Below, piece by piece: positions 23,730 to 31,733 of a stretch of DNA of 64,000 nucleotides (positions are counted from its first letter, which is position 1; each line of letters begins with the position of its first letter). This DNA is from Gp6-AA40 sp035293405 (GTDB lineage: Bacteria; Acidobacteriota; Vicinamibacteria; Vicinamibacterales; UBA2999), in assembly GCA_035293405.1 (NCBI GenBank), contig DATDOE010000090.1:62001-126000 (forward strand), read 5' to 3'. A program made the translations under genes and the position numbers. The notes below the pieces were generated by a model. That model saw nothing but the letters and a program-made list of their open reading frames with translations. It was not told the DNA's origin and searched no databases.

Positions 23730-24038
23730 GACGAGAAGTATTAGCGGACGAAACCCTGTACTCGACGCTCGGTCGATTCGCGCAGGTGCTGCTCGTACGA
23801 AGCATGCAGCGACTTGATCAACAACGGCGACATTCCGCTGACCCACGAATTGATGGCCATGATGCTCGGGGTGCACCGCGCAACCATCACCCTTGTCCTG
23901 CGGTCGTTGCACAAAGCCAGACTCGTCACCGAGAAGCGCGGCCTCATCCTGATTCGAGACCGTCGTCGCCTTGAGAAGGCTTGCTGCGAGTGCTATCGCT
24001 TCATGCGAGACGAGCAACGGCGGTTGCTCGGTTATTGA
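23730..24038 (+). pseudogene. Remnant of a Crp/Fnr-family regulator
   Basis: Two pieces of a Crp/Fnr protein lie in different frames. DETLYSTLGRFAQVLLVRS (about 23744-23800) is the dimerisation-helix part. SDLINNGDIPLTHELMAMMLG, then VHRATITLVLRSLHKARLV and ACCECYRFMRDEQRRLLG (to 24038) form the DNA-binding wing. About 20 residues between them are missing and the frame shifts. The sensory domain upstream is not recognisable. The helix-turn-helix alone could be read from TTG 23814 (74 residues), but a ribosome site is lacking. Confidence 0.6.
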
Positions 24039-24414
24039 TAACCGACTCATCCGAAACCGGCGGCGTGGCCGCCGCGTTTGTGTGCGAGATGATGCGGCGC
24101 CTGCAACGCGCTCGCGACGCGAAGATAGAGTTGCCGCAATCAGCAATCGGTCATCTGGCGTACCGACTTCGTTAGATGCCCTGAAGCAGGATCGGTACTC
24201 GCTTCGATCGGCCGGAACTCCATCGCCGATCGACATCCAGTGCACCCGAAAGGCCCAATCATGTTTTCGCGACCGCGCCGACTGCGAGAGCCGGCTACCC
24301 TGGCGACCGTCACGGCTGGGAACCACGGAACCAGTACGACGGTTGCCCCGGACGTTTCGAGGCCTGCGCTCAACATCGGTCTTGACGTGGCCCCCAGAAG
24401 GTGAAGGAGGCCGG
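24039..24414 (+). other. Gap without a supported gene
   Basis: I see no gene, enhancer or -24/-12 element that I can defend here. GTGAAGGAGG at 24401-24410 is the ribosome site for the next gene. Confidence 0.4.
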
Positions 24415-24990
24415 ATGAACGCCGTGAATCGCGACTCGAATAGGTATCAACACCAATTGGCTGAGACGCTTGACAACGACCTCGTATTGGCCTCGCGAAT
24501 TGGCGCACCCGTCTTGATCACGGCTGAGAGCCGCGATCAGCGAGAGACAGGTGCTCGGCTGATTCACACGAGCCGCCGTCAGAAGCAGGGTCCGTTCGTG
24601 GTGTTGTCGATCAATGCCGTGAGTCCTTGTGCAGAGGCTCCGAGTACTTCGGCCGACAGGACTCATGACGACGGCGTCCGCCTGCGGCAGCATTTCGACC
24701 ACGCTCGAGGCGGCACGCTCTTCATCGACGACATCGCGAATCTGACCTCGGGCGCACAAGAGCAGTTGTGGTGCCTCCTAGAGGAATACTCGTTCCCGCA
24801 GCTTGTGACGGCCCGCTCCGCACTTCCCTCCGTTCGAATCATCGCCGGGGCGAGCCGCGATCTCGATGCTGAAAGGGAGACCGGCATCTTCGGTGAACCA
24901 CTGTTCTATCGGCTGAACGTCGTCCATTTTGATTTTACTGAGCGAGCACGCACTCGAGAGCACCGCAGCCTGCGAGGGCGAGGACGATGA
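24415..24990 (+). CDS. Degenerate sigma-54-activator AAA+ domain protein
   Basis: 191 residues that align with the central AAA+ domain of NtrC-type activators. APVLITAESRDQRETGARLIH stands where the Walker A region (GESGTGKE) should be, and the P-loop lysine and glycines are gone. GGTLFIDDI is a Walker B-like strand. SVRIIAGASRDLD and FGEPLFYRLNVV match the sensor I and arginine-finger regions. The GAFTGA loop that contacts sigma-54, the receiver and the helix-turn-helix are all missing. It probably cannot hydrolyse ATP or activate. It could be a decoy or partner of a true activator, or a decaying gene; the clean frame and good ribosome site favour a kept protein. It is convergent with a receiver gene. 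Confidence 0.7.
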   Translation: MNAVNRDSNRYQHQLAETLDNDLVLASRIGAPVLITAESRDQRETGARLIHTSRRQKQGPFVVLSINAVSPCAEAPSTSADRTHDDGVRLRQHFDHARGGTLFIDDIANLTSGAQEQLWCLLEEYSFPQLVTARSALPSVRIIAGASRDLDAERETGIFGEPLFYRLNVVHFDFTERARTREHRSLRGRGR

Positions 24991-25042
24991 GCATCGAGTC
25001 GTGCGGCGGTAGCATGTCGCCGTGTGCTTCCAAGGGTCGCCG

Positions 25043-25435
25043 CTAGTGATATCGGGACGATCGGTGGGCGTCCGTCACCAGAGCCTCGATGCCGTGCATG
25101 TCGAATGGCTTGCTCAGTACGCAATAGGCGCCCCTGTCCATCGCGTCCTGAACCATTTCCGGAGTGCCGAATGCGGTCATGAGCACCACGGCGGCTAGCG
25201 GGAGACGGCGCCGCACTTCTTCGAGGAATCGCAGATCGTTCGAGTCGGGCAGACGGTAGTCGAGCAGGACGACATCGATCCGCTCCGGTGTCTGGGTGAT
25301 GGCATCGCGGGCATTGTCGGCGCTTGTGGCCTCAATGACCGTGTGTCCGCCGCGACGCAGGAGCTCGGCGATCGACCATCGAAGCAGTGCTTCGTCGTCA
25401 ACGACGAGCACGGTCAAGGCTGACTTCGTCGGCAT
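25043..25435 (-). CDS. Single-domain response regulator (NtrC-type receiver)
   Basis: 130 residues, receiver domain only. Acidic pocket VVDDE, phospho-acceptor Asp in VVLLDYRLPDSND, Thr in VLMTAFGTPEM and Lys in LSKPF are all in place. The sequence (LLRWSIAELLRRGGHTV) is closest in style to receivers of sigma-54 activators. No output domain follows. The start is ATG 25435, although ATG 25474 is also in frame; neither has a good ribosome site. A UAS pair overlaps this start region. A FixL-like kinase gene diverges from it and is a likely partner. Confidence 0.85.
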   Translation of the reverse strand: MPTKSALTVLVVDDEALLRWSIAELLRRGGHTVIEATSADNARDAITQTPERIDVVLLDYRLPDSNDLRFLEEVRRRLPLAAVVLMTAFGTPEMVQDAMDRGAYCVLSKPFDMHGIEALVTDAHRSSRYH

Positions 25436-25470
25436 TGAAATAGTCCGCAAGTGATGCGCATTTTCACGCA
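25435..25470. promoter_or_regulatory. Tandem palindromic enhancer (UAS) at the receiver/kinase divergence
   Basis: TGAAATAGTCCGCA and TGCGCATTTTCACGCA start about 20-21 bp apart and cover the start codon of the receiver gene. A weak -24/-12-like element (TTGAGCG-GCGG-TTGCG, 25593-25608, -24 reads TG) lies between it and the kinase gene. Confidence 0.45.
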
Positions 25471-25689
25471 GCATGGGAGGTTCGCGGACCGGCGAGAGTC
25501 CACAAATCGAAGGGACAATGCCTTACGAGACACGTCCGGGAAGGTATGGAATCAAGAAGCATTCCACCCAGCACTCTCGCGGCTTCGGATGCTTGAGCGG
25601 CGGTTGCGCTTCGTCATGAATCGACGTAAGGTAACCCTTTACACAGGCTGAGGTTCGGGCCCTCCGTCCAATCAGCCTGGGAGCCTAGG

Positions 25690-27555
25690 ATGGGCCCATT
25701 GCGGGACCGGTTTGACGGAAGTCTTCCGCGCTGGGCGCAGCCAGGCGCCTCCACGCTCACGTCGCGCTATGCGGTCGCCCTCGCGGTGTTCGGGGGCGCC
25801 GTCCTGTTTCGCTACGTCTTCGAAGACTCGCTTGGCTTCAAGGTCCCGTTTCTCCACTTCTATCCCGCGGTCATGCTTGCAGCATGGTATGGCGGGCTCG
25901 GGCCTGGCATTCTGATTACGACGCTCTCGGCGGTCGCGGCAATGTACTTCCTGCTGCCACCTTCCGGGATCGCCGTCGGTGATTCGGCGGACCAACTTTC
26001 GCTGGGGGTCTTCGTCGTCACGGGCGTGGTCATTTCCTGGCTCAATCATCGCCTGCACACAACGCAAGAGGCACAGCGAAGCGCAACTGCCACGGCAACG
26101 GCGCGAGCCGAACGCCTCGATGCCATTCTCAACATGACGGTCGACGGGATCATCCTCATCGACGCCAAAGGACGCATCGAAGCGTTCAACCGCGGCGCAC
26201 AAGATTTGTTTGGGTACGCCGAGGATGAAGTGCTTGGTCGCAACGTCAGCATCCTCATGCCGTCGCCGTATCACGAACAGCACGACTCTTATCTGGAGCG
26301 CTACCTGCGCACCGGCGAGGCCAGGATCATCGGCATCGGACGGGAGGTGACGGGACGGCGGCGCGACGGCAGCGTGTTCCCCGTACAACTATCCGTCGGC
26401 GAGATGCAAATCAACGGCGAGCGCAAGTTCACCGGGATGCTGCGCGATCTCACCAAGCGCGTGGACCTGGAAGGCGCCCTGGGCGCCAGCGAAGCGCGCT
26501 GGCGCGCGATCATCGATTCTGCCGTGGATGGAATCATCGTCATCGATGCCCATGGTCGAGTCGAAGGCTTCAATCGCGCCGCGGAACGGTTGTTCGGCTA
26601 CACGATCGACGAGGTCCTCGGGCGAAATGTGGACATGCTCATGCCATCCCCCTACCGAGCGGAGCACGATACTTACCTCTCGCGATATCTCGCGACGGGA
26701 CACGCCAAGATCATCGGCATCGGCCGCGAGGTGCAAGGTCTTCGGAAGGACGGTACCACCTTCCCGCTCCACCTGTCGGTTGGTGAAATCACGATCGGCG
26801 GCCAGCGAAAGTTTACGGGCATCCTCCACGACCTCACCAGGCGCGTGCAGATGGAAGGACAGCTGCGGGAGCGCGACGCGCTCGCAAGACTAGGAGAAAT
26901 GGCTGCGGTAATTGCCCATGAAGTGAAGAACCCGCTCGCCGGCATCCGCGGAGCCATTCAAGTATTCGGCGGACGCATGATACAGGAGGGCGCCAATACC
27001 CAGATCCTCAACGAGATCGTGGCGCGTATCGACTCACTTGATCAGATGATGAAGGATCTCCTGTTGTTCGCGCGCCCCCCCGCGCCGAGGCGGTCCCCCA
27101 TCGACATGGTTCCATTGGTGAGGGCAACTGCCAGCTTGCTCAGCGAGGATCCTGCTCTTCGCGACATCGATGTCCACGTCGATGGCGGCGCGCTATTGGT
27201 GTTTGCGGACCCAGACATGCTGAAGGTCGTGTTCCAGAATCTCCTCATCAACAGCGCGCACGCCATGCAGGGCAAGGGGAGTATCCGAATCGCCGTGGAG
27301 CTGATCGACACGACTTGCCAGATCGCCTTCGCAGACGGCGGCCCCGGCATTCCGGCGGACATTCGCCAGAAGATCTTCACGCCGTTCTTCACCACGAAAT
27401 CGCGAGGGTCTGGTTTGGGCTTGCCCACCGTCAAGCGGTTTGTCGAAGCGCATAGCGGCGAAATCGCAATCGATTGCCCGCCAGGCGGTGGGACGACGGT
27501 TCTCATACGGCTCCCGATGGGCAGGGGGGGAAGCCAGCAGCCGGCGCTACATTAG
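25690..27555 (+). CDS. FixL-like sensor histidine kinase with two heme-type PAS domains
   Basis: 621 residues. An N-terminal membrane module (about 20-110, DUF4118-like, with VALAVFGGAVLFRYVF and ITTLSAVAAMYFLLPP) is followed by two PAS domains that both read like Bradyrhizobium FixL. PAS1 has QHDSYLERY (His198) and IIGIGREVTG (Arg218). PAS2 has EHDTYLSRY (His326) and IIGIGREVQG (Arg346). In FixL the matching His200 binds heme iron and Arg220 senses bound oxygen, 20 residues apart as here. HisKA (AVIAHEVKNPLAG, His411) and HATPase (NLLINSAHAM, GSGLGLPTVK) follow. Substrate receivers are probably those at 25043 or 47352. Confidence 0.9.
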   Translation: MGPLRDRFDGSLPRWAQPGASTLTSRYAVALAVFGGAVLFRYVFEDSLGFKVPFLHFYPAVMLAAWYGGLGPGILITTLSAVAAMYFLLPPSGIAVGDSADQLSLGVFVVTGVVISWLNHRLHTTQEAQRSATATATARAERLDAILNMTVDGIILIDAKGRIEAFNRGAQDLFGYAEDEVLGRNVSILMPSPYHEQHDSYLERYLRTGEARIIGIGREVTGRRRDGSVFPVQLSVGEMQINGERKFTGMLRDLTKRVDLEGALGASEARWRAIIDSAVDGIIVIDAHGRVEGFNRAAERLFGYTIDEVLGRNVDMLMPSPYRAEHDTYLSRYLATGHAKIIGIGREVQGLRKDGTTFPLHLSVGEITIGGQRKFTGILHDLTRRVQMEGQLRERDALARLGEMAAVIAHEVKNPLAGIRGAIQVFGGRMIQEGANTQILNEIVARIDSLDQMMKDLLLFARPPAPRRSPIDMVPLVRATASLLSEDPALRDIDVHVDGGALLVFADPDMLKVVFQNLLINSAHAMQGKGSIRIAVELIDTTCQIAFADGGPGIPADIRQKIFTPFFTTKSRGSGLGLPTVKRFVEAHSGEIAIDCPPGGGTTVLIRLPMGRGGSQQPALH

Positions 27556-27576
27556 GCCGCCACTCGCTCGATTGCC

Positions 27577-27909
27577 TCAATCTCGGCTGTCGTAGGCTCG
27601 CGCAGATACCTCGTCTGCGAGCTTCGATTTCACCGCACCCCAGTCCTGGCGATGTCCTGACTGGCTGGCGCCGACCGTGACCTTGCCACCGTTCCCGCCT
27701 TGTCTGAGCGTGTGAGCGTCTGTTGCAGACCCAATCCGTTGGGCAGGAATGCCAGCGTAGATCGCGCCGCCTTCCAGTCGGCCGTGCTTCGGCACGAAGC
27801 TCAGTGCCCCGACCTTGCAACAATCTCCGATTTCAACGCCGATCGCGATGATGCTGCCCAACCCAATCGTCACGTTGCTGCCAACGCGAACCGACGCCGT
27901 CTTCACGAC
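27577..27909 (-). pseudogene. Fragment of a left-handed beta-helix (hexapeptide-repeat) acyltransferase
   Basis: On the minus strand the stretch VRVGSNVTIGLGSIIAIGV, EIGDCCKVGALSFVPKHG and YAGIPAQRIG is the C-terminal coil region and the final 'GxPA' end typical of serine/maltose O-acetyltransferases. Nothing upstream in this frame encodes the rest of the enzyme. Reading beyond 27700 gives unrelated sequence. I regard it as the eroded tail of a lost gene. Confidence 0.55.
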
Positions 27910-27989
27910 GCCGCCTTCCACCGCACTTGCGGCCCTCTCGAGACTCCTGAAGCAAAGAGCGCTCCGGCGCGGCCCGACAGTGCGTGGGG

Positions 27990-28005
27990 TGCGGAAGAAT
28001 CCGCA
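27990..28005. promoter_or_regulatory. Enhancer palindrome upstream of the HAD-HerA gene
   Basis: TGCGGAAGAATCCGCA is an almost perfect palindrome. It is centred about 71 bp from the GG at 28069. I see no clear second copy. Confidence 0.6.
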
Positions 28006-28067
28006 CGACGTCGATGTTGGTTGACTGGATACTCCGTCTATGCGCCCGCGTGTTGCCAACAACCCGG

Positions 28068-28083
28068 TGGCAGGTCGCTTGCT
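28068..28083 (+). promoter_or_regulatory. Sigma-54 promoter of the HAD-HerA fusion gene
   Basis: TGGCAGG-TCGC-TTGCT, GG at 28069-28070 and GC at 28081-28082. Predicted +1 near 28094, 22 nt before GTG 28116. This excludes the upstream in-frame starts. Confidence 0.85.
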
Positions 28084-28115
28084 CCGTTGACGAGTACGAG
28101 AAGGCGCAACATCCA

Positions 28116-29873
28116 GTGAAACTGTCTGTCATCGCGATCGATTACGACGGCACCATTACGCGCAACGACATGCTCGACCCCACGGTGCGGCCGGCCATTG
28201 CTGCCGCGAGGACGAGCGGCAGCACCGTCCTCCTCGTCACGGGACGAATCCTCGAAGACTTGCGGCGAGTCGCCGGGGACCTGCATTTCGTTGACGGGGT
28301 CATCGCCGAAAACGGCGCGATCGTTCATTTCCCTGACAGCGGCCACACGTCGACACTCGCACCGCCGGTTCCAGAGGGGTTCGTCATGGAGCTGCGGCGC
28401 CGCGGCATTCCCTTCGGCCTCGGGCGCTCCCTGGTGGACGCTGACGCCACAGAAGCTCCGCGCCTGCTAGAGGTGATCCGGGCGCTCGAGCTGCCGCTCG
28501 TGCTGATTTTCAACGGCGGGCGTGTGATGGTGCTCCCTCAGGGCGTGAGCAAGGCCACGGGACTTCACGTGGCGCTGGACATGCTTCGTCTGTCACCCCG
28601 CAACACTGTCGCGATCGGTGATGCGGAAAACGATCATGAGCTACTTCGGCTTGCCGAGGTCGGCGTGGCCGTGGAGTGGGCCAGTCCTGCGTTACGCTCG
28701 GCCGCCGACATCCTTCTCCAAGGTTCTGGCCCACCGGCAGTTGCTTCGTATGTGCGTGCGCTGGCCAGCAGCGGGCGTCTCCCGACTCCTCCACGTGCCC
28801 GGCGACGGCTGTTGCTGGGCTATACAGAGGACGGTCGCGAGTTTTCGCTTGCGGTTCGGGGCCGCAATGTCCTCGTTGCTGGCGATGCCAAGTCCGGCAA
28901 GTCATACATTGCTGGACTGCTGTGCGAGCAGCTCATATTCCACGGCTACAGCCTGTGTGTCATCGACCCCGAGGGCGACTACCGGTCGCTCGAGACACTA
29001 CCGGGAGTCACTGTGCTGGGCGGTGAAGATCCTCCTCCGACTCCTCGAGATCTCCTGCGCGCGCTCCGCTATCCGGATCGCAGCATCGTGATCGACCTCT
29101 CCCATCGCCGGCAAGACGAAAAACTCGAGTACATCCGCGCGGTCCTGCCCGCGCTCAACGAAATCCGGCAGCGGACTGGCCTTCCACATCGGATTCTCGT
29201 GGACGAGGCGCACTACTTTCTGCAAGACGCTGGCGCGCGACACCTCCTCGACCTCGAGCGAAGCGGCTACACCGTCGTGACGTACTGGGCGACTCGACTC
29301 CCGAAGGAGCTCCTGACCGCTACCGAGGTGATGATCGTGACGCGCGAATCGAATCCCGCAGAAGTCGAGGCGCTGCGTCAATGGTGTTCGAAGTGCGACC
29401 ACGTCGGTCGCTCAAGGTGGGCGCTGCTCGGTAAGTTGCGGTCAGGCCAAGCCGTGGCGTTACCCATTACCGAAGAGGCCGGCGGCGACCTCCGGCTGTT
29501 CACGATGGCTCCGCGATTGACCCCGCACGTTCGTCACCGGGAAAAGTACGTCGATGTCCCGGTGGCGGAGCATCGCTCGTTCATCTTTTCGACGAATGGG
29601 CCATCGTCTGGACAGCGCGCCCGTACCCTGCGAGAGTTCGTATCCATGTTGGAACGGGCCCCTGTGACGCTCGTGGAGGGGTACCTGCGAAGAGGCGACT
29701 TCTCGCGTTGGATTGGCGAGGTCTTTGGCGACTATTCCCTTGCTGCCGAATTGCGAGCGCTCGAAGAACGGCATCGCGCCGCTGTCTCGCCCGATACGGT
29801 GCCAGAAATCGTCGCGGCGATTCGCGGCCGGTACGACGTCGTTCCGGGCGACCAGGCCCCGGCAGTCCACTGA
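28116..29873 (+). CDS. HAD-superfamily phosphatase fused to a HerA/DUF87-like ATPase
   Basis: 585 residues. Residues 1-225 are a Cof-type HAD hydrolase: nucleophile motif IDYDGTITRND, LLVTGR, and the acidic end motif IGDAENDHELLRLAEVG. Residues about 250-460 are a P-loop ATPase with Walker A AGDAKSGKSYIAG, CVIDPEGDYRSL and Walker B HRILVDEAHYF, as in DUF87/HerA and VirB4-like proteins. The last 120 residues have no clear domain. The protein could couple sugar-phosphate removal to an ATP-driven step; this is speculative. GTG 28116 follows GAGAAGG and the promoter. The frame is uninterrupted, so the fusion is real. Confidence 0.8.
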   Translation: MKLSVIAIDYDGTITRNDMLDPTVRPAIAAARTSGSTVLLVTGRILEDLRRVAGDLHFVDGVIAENGAIVHFPDSGHTSTLAPPVPEGFVMELRRRGIPFGLGRSLVDADATEAPRLLEVIRALELPLVLIFNGGRVMVLPQGVSKATGLHVALDMLRLSPRNTVAIGDAENDHELLRLAEVGVAVEWASPALRSAADILLQGSGPPAVASYVRALASSGRLPTPPRARRRLLLGYTEDGREFSLAVRGRNVLVAGDAKSGKSYIAGLLCEQLIFHGYSLCVIDPEGDYRSLETLPGVTVLGGEDPPPTPRDLLRALRYPDRSIVIDLSHRRQDEKLEYIRAVLPALNEIRQRTGLPHRILVDEAHYFLQDAGARHLLDLERSGYTVVTYWATRLPKELLTATEVMIVTRESNPAEVEALRQWCSKCDHVGRSRWALLGKLRSGQAVALPITEEAGGDLRLFTMAPRLTPHVRHREKYVDVPVAEHRSFIFSTNGPSSGQRARTLREFVSMLERAPVTLVEGYLRRGDFSRWIGEVFGDYSLAAELRALEERHRAAVSPDTVPEIVAAIRGRYDVVPGDQAPAVH

Positions 29874-29904
29874 AATACTTCGCACCCTGCCGGAAAAGTC
29901 CCCA
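29871..29904. promoter_or_regulatory. Tandem palindromic enhancer (UAS)
   Basis: TGAAATACTTCGC and CGGAAAAGTCCCC lie 20-21 bp apart, overlapping the stop codon of the preceding gene. The nearer core is about 71 bp from the GG at 29968. Confidence 0.7.
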
Positions 29905-29966
29905 CGCGAATCGTCTTCCCACCCTAGATGTTCAGTCGGGACGGCGCTTTTCCAGGATTGCCATTC

Positions 29967-29982
29967 AGGTACAGCCGTTGCT
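29967..29982 (+). promoter_or_regulatory. Sigma-54 promoter of a small paralogue gene
   Basis: AGGTACA-GCCG-TTGCT, GG at 29968-29969 and GC at 29980-29981. Predicted +1 near 29993, 27 nt before ATG 30020. Confidence 0.75.
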
Positions 29983-30019
29983 CATGGCTCCGCGACCCCC
30001 ACACTCGAGGAGACTGCCG

Positions 30020-30286
30020 ATGCGTCCATCGTCTGACTACGGTTGCAGAACGCAACCAGGCCCACTGCGTTCGGAAGAACACGATCTAGCTGCTCTTCAA
30101 GCGCGCGTTTCGGCGGAATTCCGTGAAATGCCGGGATTGATGCTAACGCTCGCCCAGGCCTCGCGCCTGTTCAGCATCGATACCGCACGATGCGAACGCG
30201 TCCTCGGTGCACTGGTCGAGGGTGGGGTGCTGTCAACCCACGGACGCGCTTTCGCCAGGGCCGGTGCCGGCGCCCGTTGCGCGTGA
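30020..30286 (+). CDS. Small helical (winged-helix-like) protein, paralogue 1 of 3
   Basis: 88 residues. The body VSAEFREMPGLMLTLAQASRLF, CERVLGALVEGGVL with a following Gly/Ala-rich end is shared with genes at 47823 and 56384. Helix spacing (L-T-x-x-Q-A-x-R-L-F, then C-x-x-x-L-x-x-L-V) looks like a small winged-helix domain. I know no assigned function. ATG 30020 is preceded by GAGGAG. All three paralogues have strong sigma-54 promoters. Confidence 0.75.
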   Translation: MRPSSDYGCRTQPGPLRSEEHDLAALQARVSAEFREMPGLMLTLAQASRLFSIDTARCERVLGALVEGGVLSTHGRAFARAGAGARCA

Positions 30287-30352
30287 TCCGAGGCGTCCCA
30301 TGAAAGGCAGCACAACGGCGTTTGTCTCCGACGTGACGACCGTCCAGACAGC

Positions 30353-30368
30353 GGGAACGTCTATTGCT
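30353..30368 (+). promoter_or_regulatory. Sigma-54 promoter of the OsmC-like gene
   Basis: GGGAACG-TCTA-TTGCT, GG at 30354-30355 and GC at 30366-30367. Predicted +1 near 30379, 48 nt before ATG 30427. I see no clear enhancer pair next to it. Confidence 0.75.
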
Positions 30369-30426
30369 CCGGTTCTCTGATTGAACGAGCACCGCCGAGC
30401 GAGGAACACGCTCGAGGGAGCAGCAT

Positions 30427-30906
30427 ATGGCCGACGTATTCATCTCTCACCTGGAGTGGACGGGGGGCGACAAAGGTCCGACGCGCGATCCGAAAACCTT
30501 TAGTCGCGATCTCAACGTGTCGGTCGCCGCCATCACGCTCCCGATGTCGTCGGCTCCAGGCTACCGCGGTGATCCGTCGCGAGCGAATCCCGAACAGCTG
30601 TTCGTGGCTTCGCTTTCGGCGTGTCAAGCGTTGACTTACCTTTTCCTTACGGCGAAGAACGGCGTTGCCGTCGTCAGCTACACGGATGACGCCGAGGGCC
30701 ATCTGGGGATCGTCGACGGCAAGATTCGGATGTCGCGTGTGACGCTGCGGCCGCGAATCACGCTCGAATTCGGCGCGCACGAGACGCGCGCGCGCGACCT
30801 GGTGGCGAAGGCTCATGAGGACTGCTTCGTCGCGAACTCCGTCGCGACGCCGGTCCACATCGAGCCGACCTTCGCTTTCACCGAGGCGGCGGCGGCTGGC
30901 CGCTGA
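30427..30906 (+). CDS. OsmC/Ohr-family peroxide-resistance protein
   Basis: 159 residues. The family signature is visible: an N-terminal strand-rich half, NPEQLFVASLSACQALTYL with the first reactive Cys, and HEDCFVANSV with the second. OsmC-like enzymes reduce organic peroxides using the two cysteines. Together with its sigma-54 promoter this adds oxidative-stress protection to the island. ATG 30427 has GAGGGAG upstream. Confidence 0.85.
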   Translation: MADVFISHLEWTGGDKGPTRDPKTFSRDLNVSVAAITLPMSSAPGYRGDPSRANPEQLFVASLSACQALTYLFLTAKNGVAVVSYTDDAEGHLGIVDGKIRMSRVTLRPRITLEFGAHETRARDLVAKAHEDCFVANSVATPVHIEPTFAFTEAAAAGR

Positions 30907-30935
30907 CATCGCCCGCTGTCAGAAGCGCCGCAGCC

Positions 30936-31548
30936 TCAGGGCACCAGAACGGCTGCGCCCGACAGCCGTCCTGCGCGCAAATCGCTCAGCGCCAGGTTGG
31001 CATCGGCCAATGGATACACGTGGACGTGTGTGTGCAGCGGACCTCCGCGGCAAGCGTCAGACACTCCTCGGCATCCGCACGCGTCAGGTTGGCCACCGAC
31101 CGAACGATCCGTTCCTCCCACAGCAACCGATAGGGGAACGAACGGAATGTCGCTCATGTGAATCCCGGCGCAGACCACGATGCCTCCTGGTGTCACGCGC
31201 GACAGGGCTTCAGGTACGAGGTGACTGACGGGTGCGAAGATGAGCGCGCTCTCGAGCGGCACGGGCGGCGGTTCATTCGAGGGACCCGCCCACACGGCAC
31301 CCACCTCGCGCGCAAAGCGTAACGCCTGATCGTCTCCAGGTGCCACGAAGGCGTACACCTCGCGACCCTGGTGCGTTGCGACTTGGGTAATCACCTGAGC
31401 GGCGGCGCCGAAGCCGTAGTTTCCGAGTCGGCGGCCAGGCCCCGCCATTCGATATGCACGGTATCCAATCAGACCGGCGCAGAGCAGGGGCACGGCATGA
31501 TGGTCGTCGTACACCGGACGCCGGCCGCGTCAATGCCATCGCGCGCAT
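30936..31548 (-). pseudogene. Eroded zinc-type alcohol dehydrogenase
   Basis: The minus strand carries MRAMALTRPAS (start complement at 31546-31548), as at the N-terminus of zinc alcohol dehydrogenases. About 130 residues with the catalytic zinc site are then missing. The NAD-binding half follows: PLLCAGLIGYRAYRMAG, YGFGAAAQVITQVATHQG and SHLVPEALSRVTPGG. Near 31110 the frame shifts again (PYRLLWEERIVRSVANLTRAD is in another frame), and the end LSDLRAGRLSGAAVLVP is back in the first. Large deletion plus frameshifts make a working enzyme impossible. Confidence 0.75.
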
Positions 31549-31616
31549 GCTCTTCGGTCGCAGCAAGGTCTTCGCCAGAGGAGTCCCGGTCGACTCGTTG
31601 GACCGCTCCGGCAGCA

Positions 31617-31652
31617 TGGGGAAAAACGCAGATTGGCGCGAACTATTTCACA
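31617..31652. promoter_or_regulatory. Tandem palindromic enhancer (UAS)
   Basis: GGGGAAAAACGCAG and GCGAACTATTTCAC lie about 20 bp apart. The nearer core is about 60 bp from the GG at 31704. The pair sits at the 5' edge of the dehydrogenase remnant. Confidence 0.6.
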
Positions 31653-31702
31653 GGAACGGCCAGTCCTGCCGGTGCGTCGCGGGCCAAGAACGCGGACGCG
31701 AT

Positions 31703-31718
31703 CGGTACTGCGATTGCA
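31703..31718 (+). promoter_or_regulatory. Sigma-54 promoter of the nine-gene central operon
   Basis: CGGTACT-GCGA-TTGCA, GG at 31704-31705 and GC at 31716-31717. Predicted +1 near 31729, only 5 nt before ATG 31734. Confidence 0.75.
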
Positions 31719-31733
31719 CCAACCCACAGCACT

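Noticed and set aside
25593..25608. Sigma-54 promoter for the FixL-like kinase (TTGAGCG-GCGG-TTGCG)
   Set aside because: -12 is good, but the -24 lacks GG and the GCAC part; kept only as a weak note under the nearby UAS.
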